Positions 13,121 to 22,142 are shown, counted from the stretch's first letter. The stretch: 64,000 bases of DNA from Actinoplanes missouriensis 431 (GCF_000284295.1 NC_017093.1:7130001-7194000), one strand, 5' to 3'. Numbers and translations: made by a program. The notes: generated from the sequence alone by a model not told the origin.

Positions 13121-16072
13121 TTACTTCACCGTGACCTTCTTGGCGGTGCTGTAGTTGCCCAGCAGACCCATCCCGGTGTCACCGGCGACGAATCCCCGCA
13201 TCGTCAGCGCCTTGCCGCTGTCCAGCTTGACCGTGCGCGTGTAGACCCCGTTGCTGCCGGTCTTGCCCTTGTAGACGGTCTTCCAGGCGCCACTGACGTA
13301 GCTCTGGACCATGATGTCCTGCCCGGCGGCCTTCGGGTTACCGGTGACCGTGACCGTGAAGGAACCCTTGCTCGGCGAGGTCAGCGTGAAGACCGGGTTC
13401 TGCTTGACGCGGACCGCGATCTCCTTCGACTTCAGGTCGCCCACCCTGGTGTGGAAGATGTATCCCTGGCCGATCCAGTGCGTGAGCGAGTACTGGCCGG
13501 ACGCGTTGGCCGTGGTGGCCTTGAGCCGCTTGGGCTCCTCGTCCGAGCCGAACGGCACACCCCACAGCTCGACCCGGGCGTTCGCCGCGGCCTTACCGGT
13601 GATCGTCGCGGTACCGCCGCCGTTCAGCGAGGCGCTCGGCGTGGAGACGGTCGGCGCACCGGGCTCCGGCTCGCCGGGCTCGCCGGGCTCACCGGGCTGA
13701 CCGGGCTCGCCACCATCGCTGGCCGCGATGGTGATCCAGCCGTCCTTCACCGAACCGGTGCCGCTGAAGCCGGTGCCGGAGACGCGGATCGTCTCGCTCG
13801 ACTCCTTCAGCTCGTCCTCGGTGATCTGCACGTCGCCGATCGGGATCGTGGCGCCGGCCGGCGTACCCGCCGGAATCTTCACGACGAACGACTGCGGCGC
13901 GAAGTCAGTGGCCGAGGCCGCCTGGTGACCCCCGTTCGCAGCGCCCGCCAGGCTGACGTTGAGCAGTGTCTCGCCCTGCGCCACACCCGCCGTGGTGCCG
14001 GTCAGGGCGATGGTCTTGCCTTCCTCGCCCGTCGCGTTGTCGACCACGAGTTCCGGCGGCATGTCGTCGTTCTTGATGGTGAGGATGCCGGTCTCGGTGA
14101 CTCCGGTCGCGTCGGTCTCGGCGTCGTCGAGCCCCACTGTCCAGCGGGCCGTCTCGTCGGCCTCGAAGACCCTGTCACCGTTGATGATGCCCAGCACGTA
14201 ACCGGTGGTGTCTCCGGCCGCGATGGTGCCGGCGCCCATGACCGGGCCGAGCACCGTGTAGTCGTTCGAGCCGGCGCCCGCGCCGCCTTCGACCGCGGTG
14301 CCGGGGTCGGTGGCCGGTTCGACGACCCAGTCGATGTCCTCGGCGCTCGGGTTCGACAGCCGAACCTCGAGGAGCGCCGCGGAAGGGCCGTCGCCCTCCG
14401 GGATGGTCATGGCCTTGTTCGTCAACCGGAACGTCGGCTTGTCGTCGTCGTCCTTGATCGTGATCGTGTTCTCGCCGAGTGCCTTGCCCGCCTGCAAGCG
14501 GCTGATGTGCGCGTCGGTCAAGGTGATCGCGAAGGTTTCGCCGTCGCCCTCGTCGATGTCGTCGCCGATGACGTCGACGGTGAAGGTTTTCTCCGTCTCA
14601 CCGGGCGCGAACGTCAGGATCGTGCGGGCGCCGGGTGCGACGGCGGTGAAGTCCTCGTCCGCCGTGGCCGTGCCAGAGATGCCCGAGCTGACCTCGTACT
14701 GGACTTTCTGCTCCTGGCCGGAGGCCTTGGTCAGGCGCGCCGTGAAGGTCCGGGACCGCGGCGTGCCGACCCCGCCCTCCATTACATCACCCGGCACGAG
14801 CTCCACCTGCGGCCCCGGCGTGGTGCCGGCGTCGGTGATCGTGCCGTTGCGGGTGTTCGGGCTGACGATCGTGGCGTTCGTGGCATTCGAGACCGTGACC
14901 GCCAGGTCCTCGTCGGCCTCGTCGATGCTGTCGGTGAGGGTGCTGACGCTGATCGGCGCCTTCGGCGTGGCGGAGTCCGCGTCGAACGCCACCGTGCCGT
15001 TGGTGACAGCTGTGAAGTCAGTGCCCGCGGCCGCCACGCCGTGCCCGGTCGCCGGCTTCGCCGTTCCGGTGGACCAGCTTGCCGAGACCGCTCGCTCCGA
15101 CTTCGGGTCGAGGGTCACCGGGAAGACCAGCGGGTTACCCTCCGAGGCCGCGCCGACCGGCGCGTCCAGCGTGATCTTCGAGGTGGCCTCGTCGTCCAGG
15201 ATGTTGATCCGAGTCGACTGGGTCCCGCTGACATTGGTGCCCGCCAAGCCCCTCACCCAGAAGCTCTGCTGGTCGTCCTCGTCGAGGTCGTCATCGATCA
15301 GGTCGATCGTGATCTCGCCGTAGGTGGCACCCTCCGTGATGGTGAGGTCGGCGTCGAACTCGTCGTAGTCCTGCCCTGCCTTGGCGGTGTCGTCCTCGGT
15401 CTTGATCGGGATGGTGACATCGCCGACGGTCGCGGTCGGGATGGTCGCCCGGACCTTGACGCTGGCGACGTCCTCCCGGACCGTCGCGGCCGGGGTCGCG
15501 ATGAGCGTGTAGGTCGGGCTGTCGTCGTCGATGATCGTGCCGACAGCGTTGGCGGGGCTGATGGCGGCGGCTGTCGGGGTCGTGTTGTCCGATGCCGCGA
15601 CCACGGCCACGATGGAGGCCTTGAACGTCTTGTCGGCCTCGTCAACGGTGTTCTGCTTCGTCGCCACGGTGATGGTTTTGACCTGCGGTGATGTGCTGTC
15701 CCATACCGGGAAGCTGACCGCGGCGTTGACGACAGCGGTGAAGTCGGTGCCGGGAGTGGCCTGGTTCGCCTGAGGGGTGTCGTCAGCGATCGTCGACCAG
15801 GTCAGTTTCTCCGCCGGCAACGCCGGGTCGTTGGCGGTGGCCTTGCCCGCTCGGGTGATGCGCAGGCTGACCGTGCCACCTTCGGTGCCGGATCCAGCCG
15901 CGATCGAGTAGTCACCGGCCGCTGCCAGGGCCGGCGTCGCGATGAACACACCCGGCACGAGGCCGATGGCACCCGCGACGGCAACGGACAGGGCGGTCCG
16001 CATGGATTTCTTACCACGCAGCGCGAACGGAATCGAGCCGCTCTTGGCCGCATGGGCTTGTGGATAGCGCAT
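13121..16072 (-). CDS. Large secreted Calx-beta domain protein under c-di-GMP riboswitch
   Basis: This 983-aa protein has a long signal peptide (basic head, hydrophobic VAVAGAIGLVPGVFIA, cleavage after ALA near 50). The body is about six Calx-beta-like modules. Their ends are recognisable by GTIIDDD (near 185), INILDDE (295), NGTITDAG (412), TITIKDDDD (545), LTIKNDD (668) and WITIAASDGG (785). The acidic loops should bind Ca2+. A collagen-like GEPG linker and two Ig-like C-terminal modules follow; no sortase motif or membrane anchor is seen. Such proteins serve in adhesion or matrix. ATG 16072 has AAGGAG upstream, directly after the riboswitch. A c-di-GMP-controlled adhesin is the natural reading. 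Confidence 0.85.
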   Translation of the reverse strand: MRYPQAHAAKSGSIPFALRGKKSMRTALSVAVAGAIGLVPGVFIATPALAAAGDYSIAAGSGTEGGTVSLRITRAGKATANDPALPAEKLTWSTIADDTPQANQATPGTDFTAVVNAAVSFPVWDSTSPQVKTITVATKQNTVDEADKTFKASIVAVVAASDNTTPTAAAISPANAVGTIIDDDSPTYTLIATPAATVREDVASVKVRATIPTATVGDVTIPIKTEDDTAKAGQDYDEFDADLTITEGATYGEITIDLIDDDLDEDDQQSFWVRGLAGTNVSGTQSTRINILDDEATSKITLDAPVGAASEGNPLVFPVTLDPKSERAVSASWSTGTAKPATGHGVAAAGTDFTAVTNGTVAFDADSATPKAPISVSTLTDSIDEADEDLAVTVSNATNATIVSPNTRNGTITDAGTTPGPQVELVPGDVMEGGVGTPRSRTFTARLTKASGQEQKVQYEVSSGISGTATADEDFTAVAPGARTILTFAPGETEKTFTVDVIGDDIDEGDGETFAITLTDAHISRLQAGKALGENTITIKDDDDKPTFRLTNKAMTIPEGDGPSAALLEVRLSNPSAEDIDWVVEPATDPGTAVEGGAGAGSNDYTVLGPVMGAGTIAAGDTTGYVLGIINGDRVFEADETARWTVGLDDAETDATGVTETGILTIKNDDMPPELVVDNATGEEGKTIALTGTTAGVAQGETLLNVSLAGAANGGHQAASATDFAPQSFVVKIPAGTPAGATIPIGDVQITEDELKESSETIRVSGTGFSGTGSVKDGWITIAASDGGEPGQPGEPGEPGEPEPGAPTVSTPSASLNGGGTATITGKAAANARVELWGVPFGSDEEPKRLKATTANASGQYSLTHWIGQGYIFHTRVGDLKSKEIAVRVKQNPVFTLTSPSKGSFTVTVTGNPKAAGQDIMVQSYVSGAWKTVYKGKTGSNGVYTRTVKLDSGKALTMRGFVAGDTGMGLLGNYSTAKKVTVK
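13662..13712 (-). repeat. 9-bp GEPG-type linker repeat
   Basis: Short imperfect repeats encode a GEPGQPGEPGEPGEP linker between the Calx-beta modules and the C-terminal region. Confidence 0.8.
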
Positions 16073-16090
16073 GTGTTTCTTTCTCCTTCG

Positions 16091-16170
16091 GCGGCTGGGC
16101 TACCTCCGTTCGGGGAGGCCCCTAGCTTTGCGTCCCCGCCTCGCGACGGGTTTGCCTGTTCGGGTACCGC
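16091..16170 (-). ncRNA. Cyclic-di-GMP-I riboswitch (GEMM-I)
   Basis: On the minus strand the 80-nt segment holds the class hallmarks in order: P1 5' strand GCGGU, AGGCAAACC, a stem CCCGUC/GGCGGG closed by the GNRA loop GCGA, then GGGACGCAAAGC, a second long hairpin (GGGGCCUCC CCGAAC GGAGG), GGUAGCC, and the P1 3' strand GCCGC. The 3' end of P1 touches the AAGGAG ribosome binding site of the Calx-beta gene, so ligand binding could control translation. Whether it is an on or off switch cannot be read. Confidence 0.92.
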
Positions 16171-16237
16171 GCCTGCCGGCCGTCGAAGGGGCCGCTCAGG
16201 CACCGGGGAACCGGTTCGAGCAGCGCAATGCTGGACC

Positions 16238-16297
16238 ATCGACAAGCCCGAATCGACAACCCTGAATCGACAGGACTGAATCGACAGGACCGAATCG
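16238..16297. repeat. 14-15-bp array upstream of the c-di-GMP riboswitch
   Basis: About four units of gaatcgacaggact type in the 16171-16510 leader/gap region, close to where the promoter of the riboswitch transcript should be. A TAGATT hexamer on the minus strand at 16326-16331 is a possible -10. Nothing else is seen in this gap except the array at 16465. Confidence 0.85.
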
Positions 16298-16464
16298 TGC
16301 TCCAGCAAGAGGTCGCGCCTTCCGTAATCTAACCGGCCTATCGTCCCCTTACCGGCAGAACGGGTTTTTAAGTCGAATCGCCCTCAACTAGCACAGCAGT
16401 CCCCCGCGGGACAGGAGAACAGCAAGACAGAAGGAGAGAAACAGAAAGAGAGACAGCAGAACGA

Positions 16465-16509
16465 GAGCCAGCGGAAAGAGAGCCAGCGGAAAGAGAGCCA
16501 GCGGAAAGG
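16465..16509. repeat. 15-bp array just after a response-regulator stop codon
   Basis: Three units of gagccagcggaaaga end one base before the stop codon (16511-16513) of the response regulator, i.e. immediately downstream of that gene. Confidence 0.93.
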
Positions 16510-16510
16510 A

Positions 16511-17185
16511 CTAGAGCAGACCGTGGCGCATCGCGGTGGTCACCGCCGCCGTCCGGTCCGCCACCCCCAGCTTGTTGAAGATCCGCAGCAGGTGCGTCTT
16601 CACGGTCGCCTCCGAGATGAACAGCCGCTTGCCGATCTCCGCGTTGGTGAGCCCGGCCGCCACCTGCTTCAGCACCTCGGTCTCCCGGGCGGAAAGAGCG
16701 GGAGGAGCAGGGGTACGGACCTGACGCACCAGTGTCGACGCGACGCTCGGCGCGAGCACCGTCTCCCCCCGCGCCGCCGCCCGGACCGCGTCGGCCAACT
16801 CGGCAGGCGTCGCATCCTTGAGCAGGTATCCGGACGCGCCGGCCTCGATGGCCCGCAGGATGTCCCGGTCCGACTCATAAGTGGTCAGCACCATGACCCG
16901 CACGGGCGAGCCGCCCCCGGACTCAGCGGCACCAAACCCAGCCGGACCGGCCCCAGCCGCACGGGGTTGACCAGCCAGGATCTGCGCGGTCGCCTCCACC
17001 CCGTCGCCGTCCGGCATCCGCAGGTCCATCAGCACGATGTCGGGGCGCTCGGCCAGCGCCAGAGCCACCCCTTCACTGCCCGACGACGCCTCCCCGATCA
17101 CGGTGAGGTCCGGTTCAGCGTCGAGCATGCCGCGCAGCCCCATCCGCACCACCGGGTGATCGTCGACGAGCAGGATCCGAATCAC
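16511..17185 (-). CDS. NarL/LuxR-type response regulator
   Basis: Receiver domain residues 1-130 with the acidic pair DD at 8-9, phospho-acceptor Asp54 in IVLMDLRMP, the conserved Thr in MVLTTYES and Lys in GYLLKDATP. The C-terminal LuxR-type HTH is at about 160-224 (LSARETEVLKQVAAGLTNAEIGKRLFISEATVKTHLLRIFNKLGV). A Gly/Ala-rich insertion of about 24 residues separates alpha3 from beta4 of the receiver. It is the last gene of a six-gene ABC/two-component operon, overlapping the kinase as ATGA, and should control those exporters. Confidence 0.93.
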   Translation of the reverse strand: MIRILLVDDHPVVRMGLRGMLDAEPDLTVIGEASSGSEGVALALAERPDIVLMDLRMPDGDGVEATAQILAGQPRAAGAGPAGFGAAESGGGSPVRVMVLTTYESDRDILRAIEAGASGYLLKDATPAELADAVRAAARGETVLAPSVASTLVRQVRTPAPPALSARETEVLKQVAAGLTNAEIGKRLFISEATVKTHLLRIFNKLGVADRTAAVTTAMRHGLL

Positions 17186-18501
17186 GCGGGAATCTCCAGT
17201 TCGATAATCGTGCCGCTCACGGCAGCAGCATCACCCATGGCAGCCCCACCCACGGCAGACCCACCCACGGCAGCCCCACCCACGGCAGCAGCAGCACCCG
17301 GGCCACCACTACGCACCGCCACCTGACCACCCACCTGAGCGGCCCGCGCCCGGATGTTGGAGAGCCCGAAGCCACCCCCACCCGCGGACCGGACGCCGGC
17401 CGGGTCGAAGCCCCGCCCGTCGTCCCGGACGACGAGCCGCACACTCGACGCCGCATAGGCGAGCACCACACCGACCTCGGTGGCCCCGGCGTGCCGCCGC
17501 ACGTTCGTCAGCGCCTCCTGTGCCGCGCGCAGCAGCACCACTTCCACCCGCGTCGGTAGGTCACGGGGCTCACCCGTCACCCGGACCGTGGACGGCACAC
17601 CCGCCTCTTCGCTGAATCGGGCAGCTTGACGGCGTACCGCCTCGGGAAGTGAAGCGGAAGCCAGCGCGGCGGGTGAGAGAGCCGCGATGAGTGCCCGCGA
17701 CTCGGCCAGGTTTTCCCGTGCGGTACGCACGGCGAGCGCCAGACGTTCGTCGGCGAGCTGCGGGTCGGCGGCCTGGACCAGCGTGATGATGCTGGTGAAG
17801 CCCTGTGCGAGGGTGTCGTGGATCTCGCCGGCCAGCCGGTTGCGCTCGGCCGCCGCCCCGGCCTCGTGGGAGAGCCGCGCCAGTTCCGCCCGGCTGGCCT
17901 CCAACGCGGCCCGGCTCGCCTCCAGCTCGACGATGAGGGCGGCCCGCTCGTCGCTCTGCGCCAGCGCCCGCATGATCCAGAGACCCATGCAGATGCCGGC
18001 GCCGGTGGAGATCGCCGCGATCACCAGGTCCAGCCCGACGCTGCCCTCCGGGTCGTTGAGCAGGTCGGCCACCGGCGGGACCAGGTTCGTCACCACGATC
18101 AGGACGATGGCGAGCCGTACCGTGACCATCTGGAAGATCAGTGGGATGACCGCGAACATCAGCCAGGTGGAGAGCGGCACCGCGAAGATGGCGATCGCGA
18201 AGAGCGTGAGCTGGACGAGCAGGACGACCCGGCTGGTGTTGTCCGGATAGTCCCGCAGGATCAGCGGCCGGCCGATCACCACGTGCAGCACGATCATCGC
18301 GGTCAGGGCGGCCAGTGCCACGCCCCGCTCCAGCGACGAGAAACCGTCCACGATGACGACTGCGGCCAGCACAGCAGCCGCGATCACCGCGAAGTAGAGA
18401 TCCCAGATCCAGGTGGCGGGAACCGTACTTCCCGCACCCGTACTTCCCGCACCCGTACTTCCCAAGCCCGCACTACCAGATACCGCTTCCGGGGAGCTCA
18501 T
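17182..18501 (-). CDS. Membrane sensor histidine kinase (HisKA_3)
   Basis: I chose ATG 18501 (439 aa) because it overlaps the upstream permease stop as ATGA. After a Ser/Gly repeat head come five or six membrane helices (residues about 30-190), a coiled linker rich in ELEASRAALEASRAELARL, the HisKA_3 dimerisation helix with phosphorylated His in GEIHDTLAQGF, and an HATPase domain with NVRRHAG (N box), DDGRGFD (G1) and GGFGLSNIRARA (G2). The C-terminus is a repeat-rich Ala/Gly/Val tail. With no sizable outer domain it may sense through its membrane part, as in kinases paired with antibiotic-responsive ABC exporters. Confidence 0.9.
   Translation of the reverse strand: MSSPEAVSGSAGLGSTGAGSTGAGSTVPATWIWDLYFAVIAAAVLAAVVIVDGFSSLERGVALAALTAMIVLHVVIGRPLILRDYPDNTSRVVLLVQLTLFAIAIFAVPLSTWLMFAVIPLIFQMVTVRLAIVLIVVTNLVPPVADLLNDPEGSVGLDLVIAAISTGAGICMGLWIMRALAQSDERAALIVELEASRAALEASRAELARLSHEAGAAAERNRLAGEIHDTLAQGFTSIITLVQAADPQLADERLALAVRTARENLAESRALIAALSPAALASASLPEAVRRQAARFSEEAGVPSTVRVTGEPRDLPTRVEVVLLRAAQEALTNVRRHAGATEVGVVLAYAASSVRLVVRDDGRGFDPAGVRSAGGGGFGLSNIRARAAQVGGQVAVRSGGPGAAAAVGGAAVGGSAVGGAAMGDAAAVSGTIIELEIPA
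17232..17291 (-). repeat. 15-bp in-frame array at the kinase C-terminus
   Basis: Four units of cacccacggcagccc encode AVGGA-type pentapeptides near the end of the sensor kinase. Confidence 0.92.
18421..18465 (-). repeat. 15-bp in-frame array at the kinase N-terminus
   Basis: Three units of acccgtacttcccgc encode GSTGA-type pentapeptides before the first membrane helix. Confidence 0.92.
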
Positions 18502-19289
18502 TTCTCGCTGTTGTTCCACCGGAAGGTCATCAGGCACAGCACCAATCCGACCACACACCACACTCCCAGCACCAACGCGACCCGGCCCAGCTCCCACGAC
18601 CCGTTCAGCTCCTGGCTCTCGGCGGACGCGGGCAGGAAGACGTACCGGAAGCCCTGCGCCATCCACCGCACCGGGAAGATCGACGCGACCGAGATCAGCC
18701 ACTCCGGGAGCTGGCTCATCGGCTGGATGAACACGCCGGAGACGAACTGCAGCGCCACCACCGGCACGTTGAGGATGCCGCCGGCGTTGCGGGCGTTGCG
18801 GACCAGCGCGCTCACTGCGACGCCGAGCAGCGAACAGGCGATCACCGAGAGCAGGAAGATCCAGGTGAACGTGATCCAGTGATCGGCCGGCGGCAGTGGC
18901 ATGTCGAAGACGAGCACGCCCATGAGGATCAGCAGCGCCGCTTCGGCGAGGCTGAGAACAAGAACCAGAAGAGCCTTACCCACCAGGTACGCCGAGACCG
19001 GCATCGGCGTTCCCCGGAGGCGCTTGAGCGTCCCGTCCTCCCGGTCCAGTGCGAGCCCGGAGCCCATGGTCACGAACGCGGTGTTCAGCACCCCGTACGC
19101 CACCATGCTGGCCGTGAAGACCTGGCTCGCGCTGACGCCACTGTCGGTGTAGTCGTCGCCGAAGATCGTGCCGAAGAGCAGCAGAAGCATCGCGGGAAAC
19201 GCGAACGTGAAGATCAGCGCCGTCTTGTCCCGGACGAACTGCAGAAGTTCTACCTGTCCGCGGCTGACACTCATGGTGATGGTGCTCAT
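18498..19289 (-). CDS. ABC-2 type permease (second pair)
   Basis: This 263-aa integral membrane protein has six predicted helices and the ABC-2 family block EDGTLKRLRGTPMPVSAYLVGKALL, the intracellular coupling segment seen in DrrB-like exporters. It opens with MSTITMSVSRGQVELLQFVRDKTALIFTFAFPAMLLLLFGTIF. It overlaps both neighbours as ATGA and pairs with the ATPase upstream. Substrate unknown; drug, peptide or lipid efflux is usual for such pairs next to a two-component system. Confidence 0.9.
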   Translation of the reverse strand: MSTITMSVSRGQVELLQFVRDKTALIFTFAFPAMLLLLFGTIFGDDYTDSGVSASQVFTASMVAYGVLNTAFVTMGSGLALDREDGTLKRLRGTPMPVSAYLVGKALLVLVLSLAEAALLILMGVLVFDMPLPPADHWITFTWIFLLSVIACSLLGVAVSALVRNARNAGGILNVPVVALQFVSGVFIQPMSQLPEWLISVASIFPVRWMAQGFRYVFLPASAESQELNGSWELGRVALVLGVWCVVGLVLCLMTFRWNNSEK

Positions 19290-20122
19290 CGGGTGGCTCC
19301 GATCAGGCTCAGGTAGATGTCTTCCAGGGTGGGGCGGCTGATCGTGAGCGTGGTCAGATCCGCGCCCGTCGCGACCAGCCGGCGGATCAGCTCGGTCGGG
19401 TCCTCGTGCTGCTCCTCGTGGAGCACGCCGTCCTCCCGCCAGCGGACCCGGGCCGCCGCCGCGGACCGCCCGCCCAGCGTGGCCGGGGTTCCCTCGGCGA
19501 CGATCAGGCCGCCGGCCAGCACCACGAGACGGTCGGCGAGCGCCTCGGCCTCGTCGAGGTAGTGGGTGGTGAGCACGATCGTGGTGCCGTCGCCGGCCAG
19601 GTGCCGGATCAGATCCCAGAACTGCCGGCGGGCCTCCGGGTCGAACCCGGTGGTCGGCTCGTCGAGGAAGAGCAACTCGGGGCGGCCGACGATGCCGAGC
19701 GCCACGTCGACGCGGCGACGCTGACCACCGGAGAGGGTACGGATCTTGCTGTTCCGCTTGGCGGTGAGGCCGACCAGCTCGATCACCTCGTCGGCCGGCC
19801 GCGCGTCGGGGTAGAACCCGCCGAGGTGCCGGACCATCTCCCGCACGGTCAGGTCGGCGGCGTCGTCCGCGTCCTGCAGGACGATCCCGATCCGGCTGCG
19901 CCAGGCGGATCCCGCCTTGCCCGGGTCCTCGCCCAGCACCCGGACGTCCCCGCTGGTCCGCCGCCGGTGACCCTCCAGGATCTCCACTGTGGTGGTCTTG
20001 CCGGCGCCGTTCGGCCCGAGCAGAGCGAAGATCTCGCCGCGGGCCACGACCAGGTCGACGCCCGCGACCGCTTCCCGGTCCTTGTACGTCTTACGAAGCC
20101 CAGTTACTTCGATTGCTTCCAT
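19286..20122 (-). CDS. ABC transporter ATP-binding protein, DrrA-like (second pair)
   Basis: ATG 20122 is the best start (278 aa; MEAIEVTGLRKTYKDREAV); the longer frame to 20176 adds an atypical head. Motifs: Walker A GPNGAGKTTT near 43, signature LSGGQRRR near 137, Walker B LLFLDEPTTGFD, and H-loop TTHYLDEAEAL. The C-terminal extension with LTTLTISRPTLEDIYLSLIG is typical of ABC-2 exporter ATPases of the DrrA type. It is coupled to the permease at 19289 by a 4-bp overlap. Confidence 0.93.
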   Translation of the reverse strand: MEAIEVTGLRKTYKDREAVAGVDLVVARGEIFALLGPNGAGKTTTVEILEGHRRRTSGDVRVLGEDPGKAGSAWRSRIGIVLQDADDAADLTVREMVRHLGGFYPDARPADEVIELVGLTAKRNSKIRTLSGGQRRRVDVALGIVGRPELLFLDEPTTGFDPEARRQFWDLIRHLAGDGTTIVLTTHYLDEAEALADRLVVLAGGLIVAEGTPATLGGRSAAAARVRWREDGVLHEEQHEDPTELIRRLVATGADLTTLTISRPTLEDIYLSLIGATR

Positions 20123-20193
20123 GCACTGATCGTGCCGTCCGGAGGCACCCCGGCGACACGACCACCCGGCCGTCATCGGCTGTCAACCGATCG

Positions 20194-20241
20194 ATGGACA
20201 GAGCAATCCCTAGACAGAGCAACCCATGGACAGAGCAACCG
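20194..20241. repeat. 15-16-bp array between the two ABC pairs
   Basis: Three units of atggacagagcaaccc lie in the 133-bp gap behind the first permease gene, the only non-overlapping junction of the six-gene operon. Confidence 0.88.
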
Positions 20242-20255
20242 GCGGAGCCGGACTC

Positions 20256-21017
20256 TTACTCCCAGCGGAAGTTGCGGGCGGCGGCCGTCAGCCAGACCAC
20301 TGCCCACAGACCGAGGCTGAGCCAGATCGCGACAGGGACCGACGCGTCGTACAGCAGGGTGTCCCGCAACGCCTCCGCGTGCGCAGCCAGCGGCAGCAGG
20401 AACCAACCGGCCGCGCCCAGGTCGGGAGCGGCGAACATGATCCCGCCGACCGAGAGCATCAGCACGTAGATCAGCGTCGCGGCGCCGGTCGTCGTCTCCG
20501 GCTTGAGGACGCTGGCCAGCAGCAACGCGAGGCCGCTGTAACCGGCGGCGGCCAGCACGGTCACCGCGATCGCCGGCAGCAGCTGGTCACCGTGCGGACG
20601 CCAGCCGACCGCGAAGCCGACCGCCGCGAGCACCAGCACCTGCAGCACGATCTGGACCAGCACCGCGGCGGTCTTGGCGAGCAGCAGGCCGGGCCGGGTC
20701 AGCGGCGAGGCGCCGAGTCGTTTGAGAACGCCGTAACTCCGCTCGTACCCCGTGGTGATCGCCTGGCCGGTGAAGGCCGTGGACATCACGGTCAGCGCGA
20801 GCACACCGGGAACCACGAAACCGAGACGGTCATCGGTCGGCAGATTGGTCACCTCGAAGAGGCCCGCTCCGAGCAACACCAGCAGCGGTACGCCCATGGC
20901 CAGCACCACTGCTTCGCCGCGACGGGCGGTCAGCAGCAGTTCCATCCGGATCTGCTTGCCGATGATCGTCCGCATGGGTGCCCGGCCGGGCGCCGGCGTG
21001 AAGGTTCCGGCGCTCAT
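20256..21017 (-). CDS. ABC-2 type permease (first pair)
   Basis: This 253-aa membrane protein has six helices and the ABC-2 block GYERSYGVLKRLGASPLTRPGLLLAKT. The N-terminal MRTIIGKQIRMELLLTARRGEAVVLAMGVPLLVLLGAGLF is the usual cytoplasmic entry helix region. Start ATG 21017 overlaps the upstream ATPase stop as ATGA. It is the membrane partner of that ATPase; substrate unknown. Confidence 0.9.
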   Translation of the reverse strand: MSAGTFTPAPGRAPMRTIIGKQIRMELLLTARRGEAVVLAMGVPLLVLLGAGLFEVTNLPTDDRLGFVVPGVLALTVMSTAFTGQAITTGYERSYGVLKRLGASPLTRPGLLLAKTAAVLVQIVLQVLVLAAVGFAVGWRPHGDQLLPAIAVTVLAAAGYSGLALLLASVLKPETTTGAATLIYVLMLSVGGIMFAAPDLGAAGWFLLPLAAHAEALRDTLLYDASVPVAIWLSLGLWAVVWLTAAARNFRWE

Positions 21018-22006
21018 TGCGACGCTCCAACGGGGTTAGCGGGGTTGTTGGCAGCAGGATTGTTGGCAGCGGGGTTGTTGCTTGCCGTGAGAGAGAGGTA
21101 GACGTCCTCGAGGGTCCGCCGGCGGCTGCTCACGGCGGTGACGTGCGCGTCCACGCCCGCGAACCAGCCCAGCACGTCGGCCAGCGCACGGGTGTCCAGC
21201 TCACCGGCGATCGCGTACTCCCCCGGCGAGCCCTCGGTCACCGTGCGCTGCCCCTCCGGGCAGGTCAGGGCCCGTAGCCCGGCCAGGTCGATGCCCGGGT
21301 CGGCGCGCACTTCCAGCAGGTCGATGCCGGCCGCCGCGGTCAGCTCGGCCGGTGTCCCGGTCGCCGCCACCCGCCCGGACCGCATGATCACCACGTCGTC
21401 GGCGAGGCGCTCGGCCTCGTCGAGCAGGTGGGTGGTGAGCAGGACCGAGACGCCGTCGGCCCGCAGCTCCTCGATCAGCTGCCAGGTGGTGTGCCGGGCC
21501 TCGGTGTCCATCCCGGCCGTCGGCTCGTCGAGGAAGACCAGCTCGGGACGGCCGACCAGGGCCACCGCGAGGCTGAGCCGCTGCTGCTCGCCGCCGGAGA
21601 GCCGCCGGAACCGGGTGCGCGCCACTTTCCGCAGGCCGAGCCGGTCCATCAGCATGCCGGTGTCGAGCGGGTTCGCCGCGAACGAGGCGAAGAGCTGGAG
21701 GATCTCGCCGGCCGCCGCCCACGGGTAGACGCCGCCGGACTGCAGCATGATCCCGAGCCGGGGCATGAGCGCGTCGTGGTCGCCGACCGGGTCCAGCCCG
21801 AGCACCCGGGCCCGGCCCGCGTCCGGCCGCCGGAATCCCTCGCAGACCTGCAGCAGGCTGGTCTTGCCCGCTCCGTTGTGGCCGAGCAGCGCCAGCACCC
21901 GCCCCCGGGGCACGCTCAGTGACACTCCGCCGACGGCCGTCGTCTCGCCGTAGCGCACCACGACATCGGAGATCTCGACCGCCGCGGCCCCGTCGCCACC
22001 CACCAT
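21014..22006 (-). CDS. ABC transporter ATP-binding protein (first pair)
   Basis: This 330-aa protein carries Walker A GHNGAGKTS near 42, signature LSGGEQQR near 141, Walker B LVFLDEPTAGMD and H-loop TTHLLDEAERL, then a C-terminal regulatory extension ending in RRRTLEDVYLSLT. The extreme C-terminus is a NNPAA repeat. ATG 22006 has GGGAG upstream. It is the first gene of a six-gene minus-strand operon (ATPase, permease, ATPase, permease, kinase, regulator) and diverges from rnhA. Confidence 0.92.
   Translation of the reverse strand: MVGGDGAAAVEISDVVVRYGETTAVGGVSLSVPRGRVLALLGHNGAGKTSLLQVCEGFRRPDAGRARVLGLDPVGDHDALMPRLGIMLQSGGVYPWAAAGEILQLFASFAANPLDTGMLMDRLGLRKVARTRFRRLSGGEQQRLSLAVALVGRPELVFLDEPTAGMDTEARHTTWQLIEELRADGVSVLLTTHLLDEAERLADDVVIMRSGRVAATGTPAELTAAAGIDLLEVRADPGIDLAGLRALTCPEGQRTVTEGSPGEYAIAGELDTRALADVLGWFAGVDAHVTAVSSRRRTLEDVYLSLTASNNPAANNPAANNPANPVGASQ
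21030..21080 (-). repeat. 15-bp in-frame array at the ATPase C-terminus
   Basis: About three units of gttgttggcagcagg encode NNPAA pentapeptides at the end of the first ATPase. Confidence 0.9.
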
Positions 22007-22130
22007 TGAGCTCCCGCCCCATCAGGATTTTCTGGAATCGCCGCCCCCGCAACCTTACGGCGCGTCCCTGAAAAGACCCGGCACGGTGGTCCAGCAGGAT
22101 GCAATGGCTCACGCCCATCATCCCCGACGG

Positions 22131-22136
22131 TAGGGT
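22131..22136 (+). promoter_or_regulatory. -10 hexamer of leaderless rnhA
   Basis: TAGGGT ends 6 nt before ATG 22143. Confidence 0.5.
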
Positions 22137-22142
22137 GCGCGC

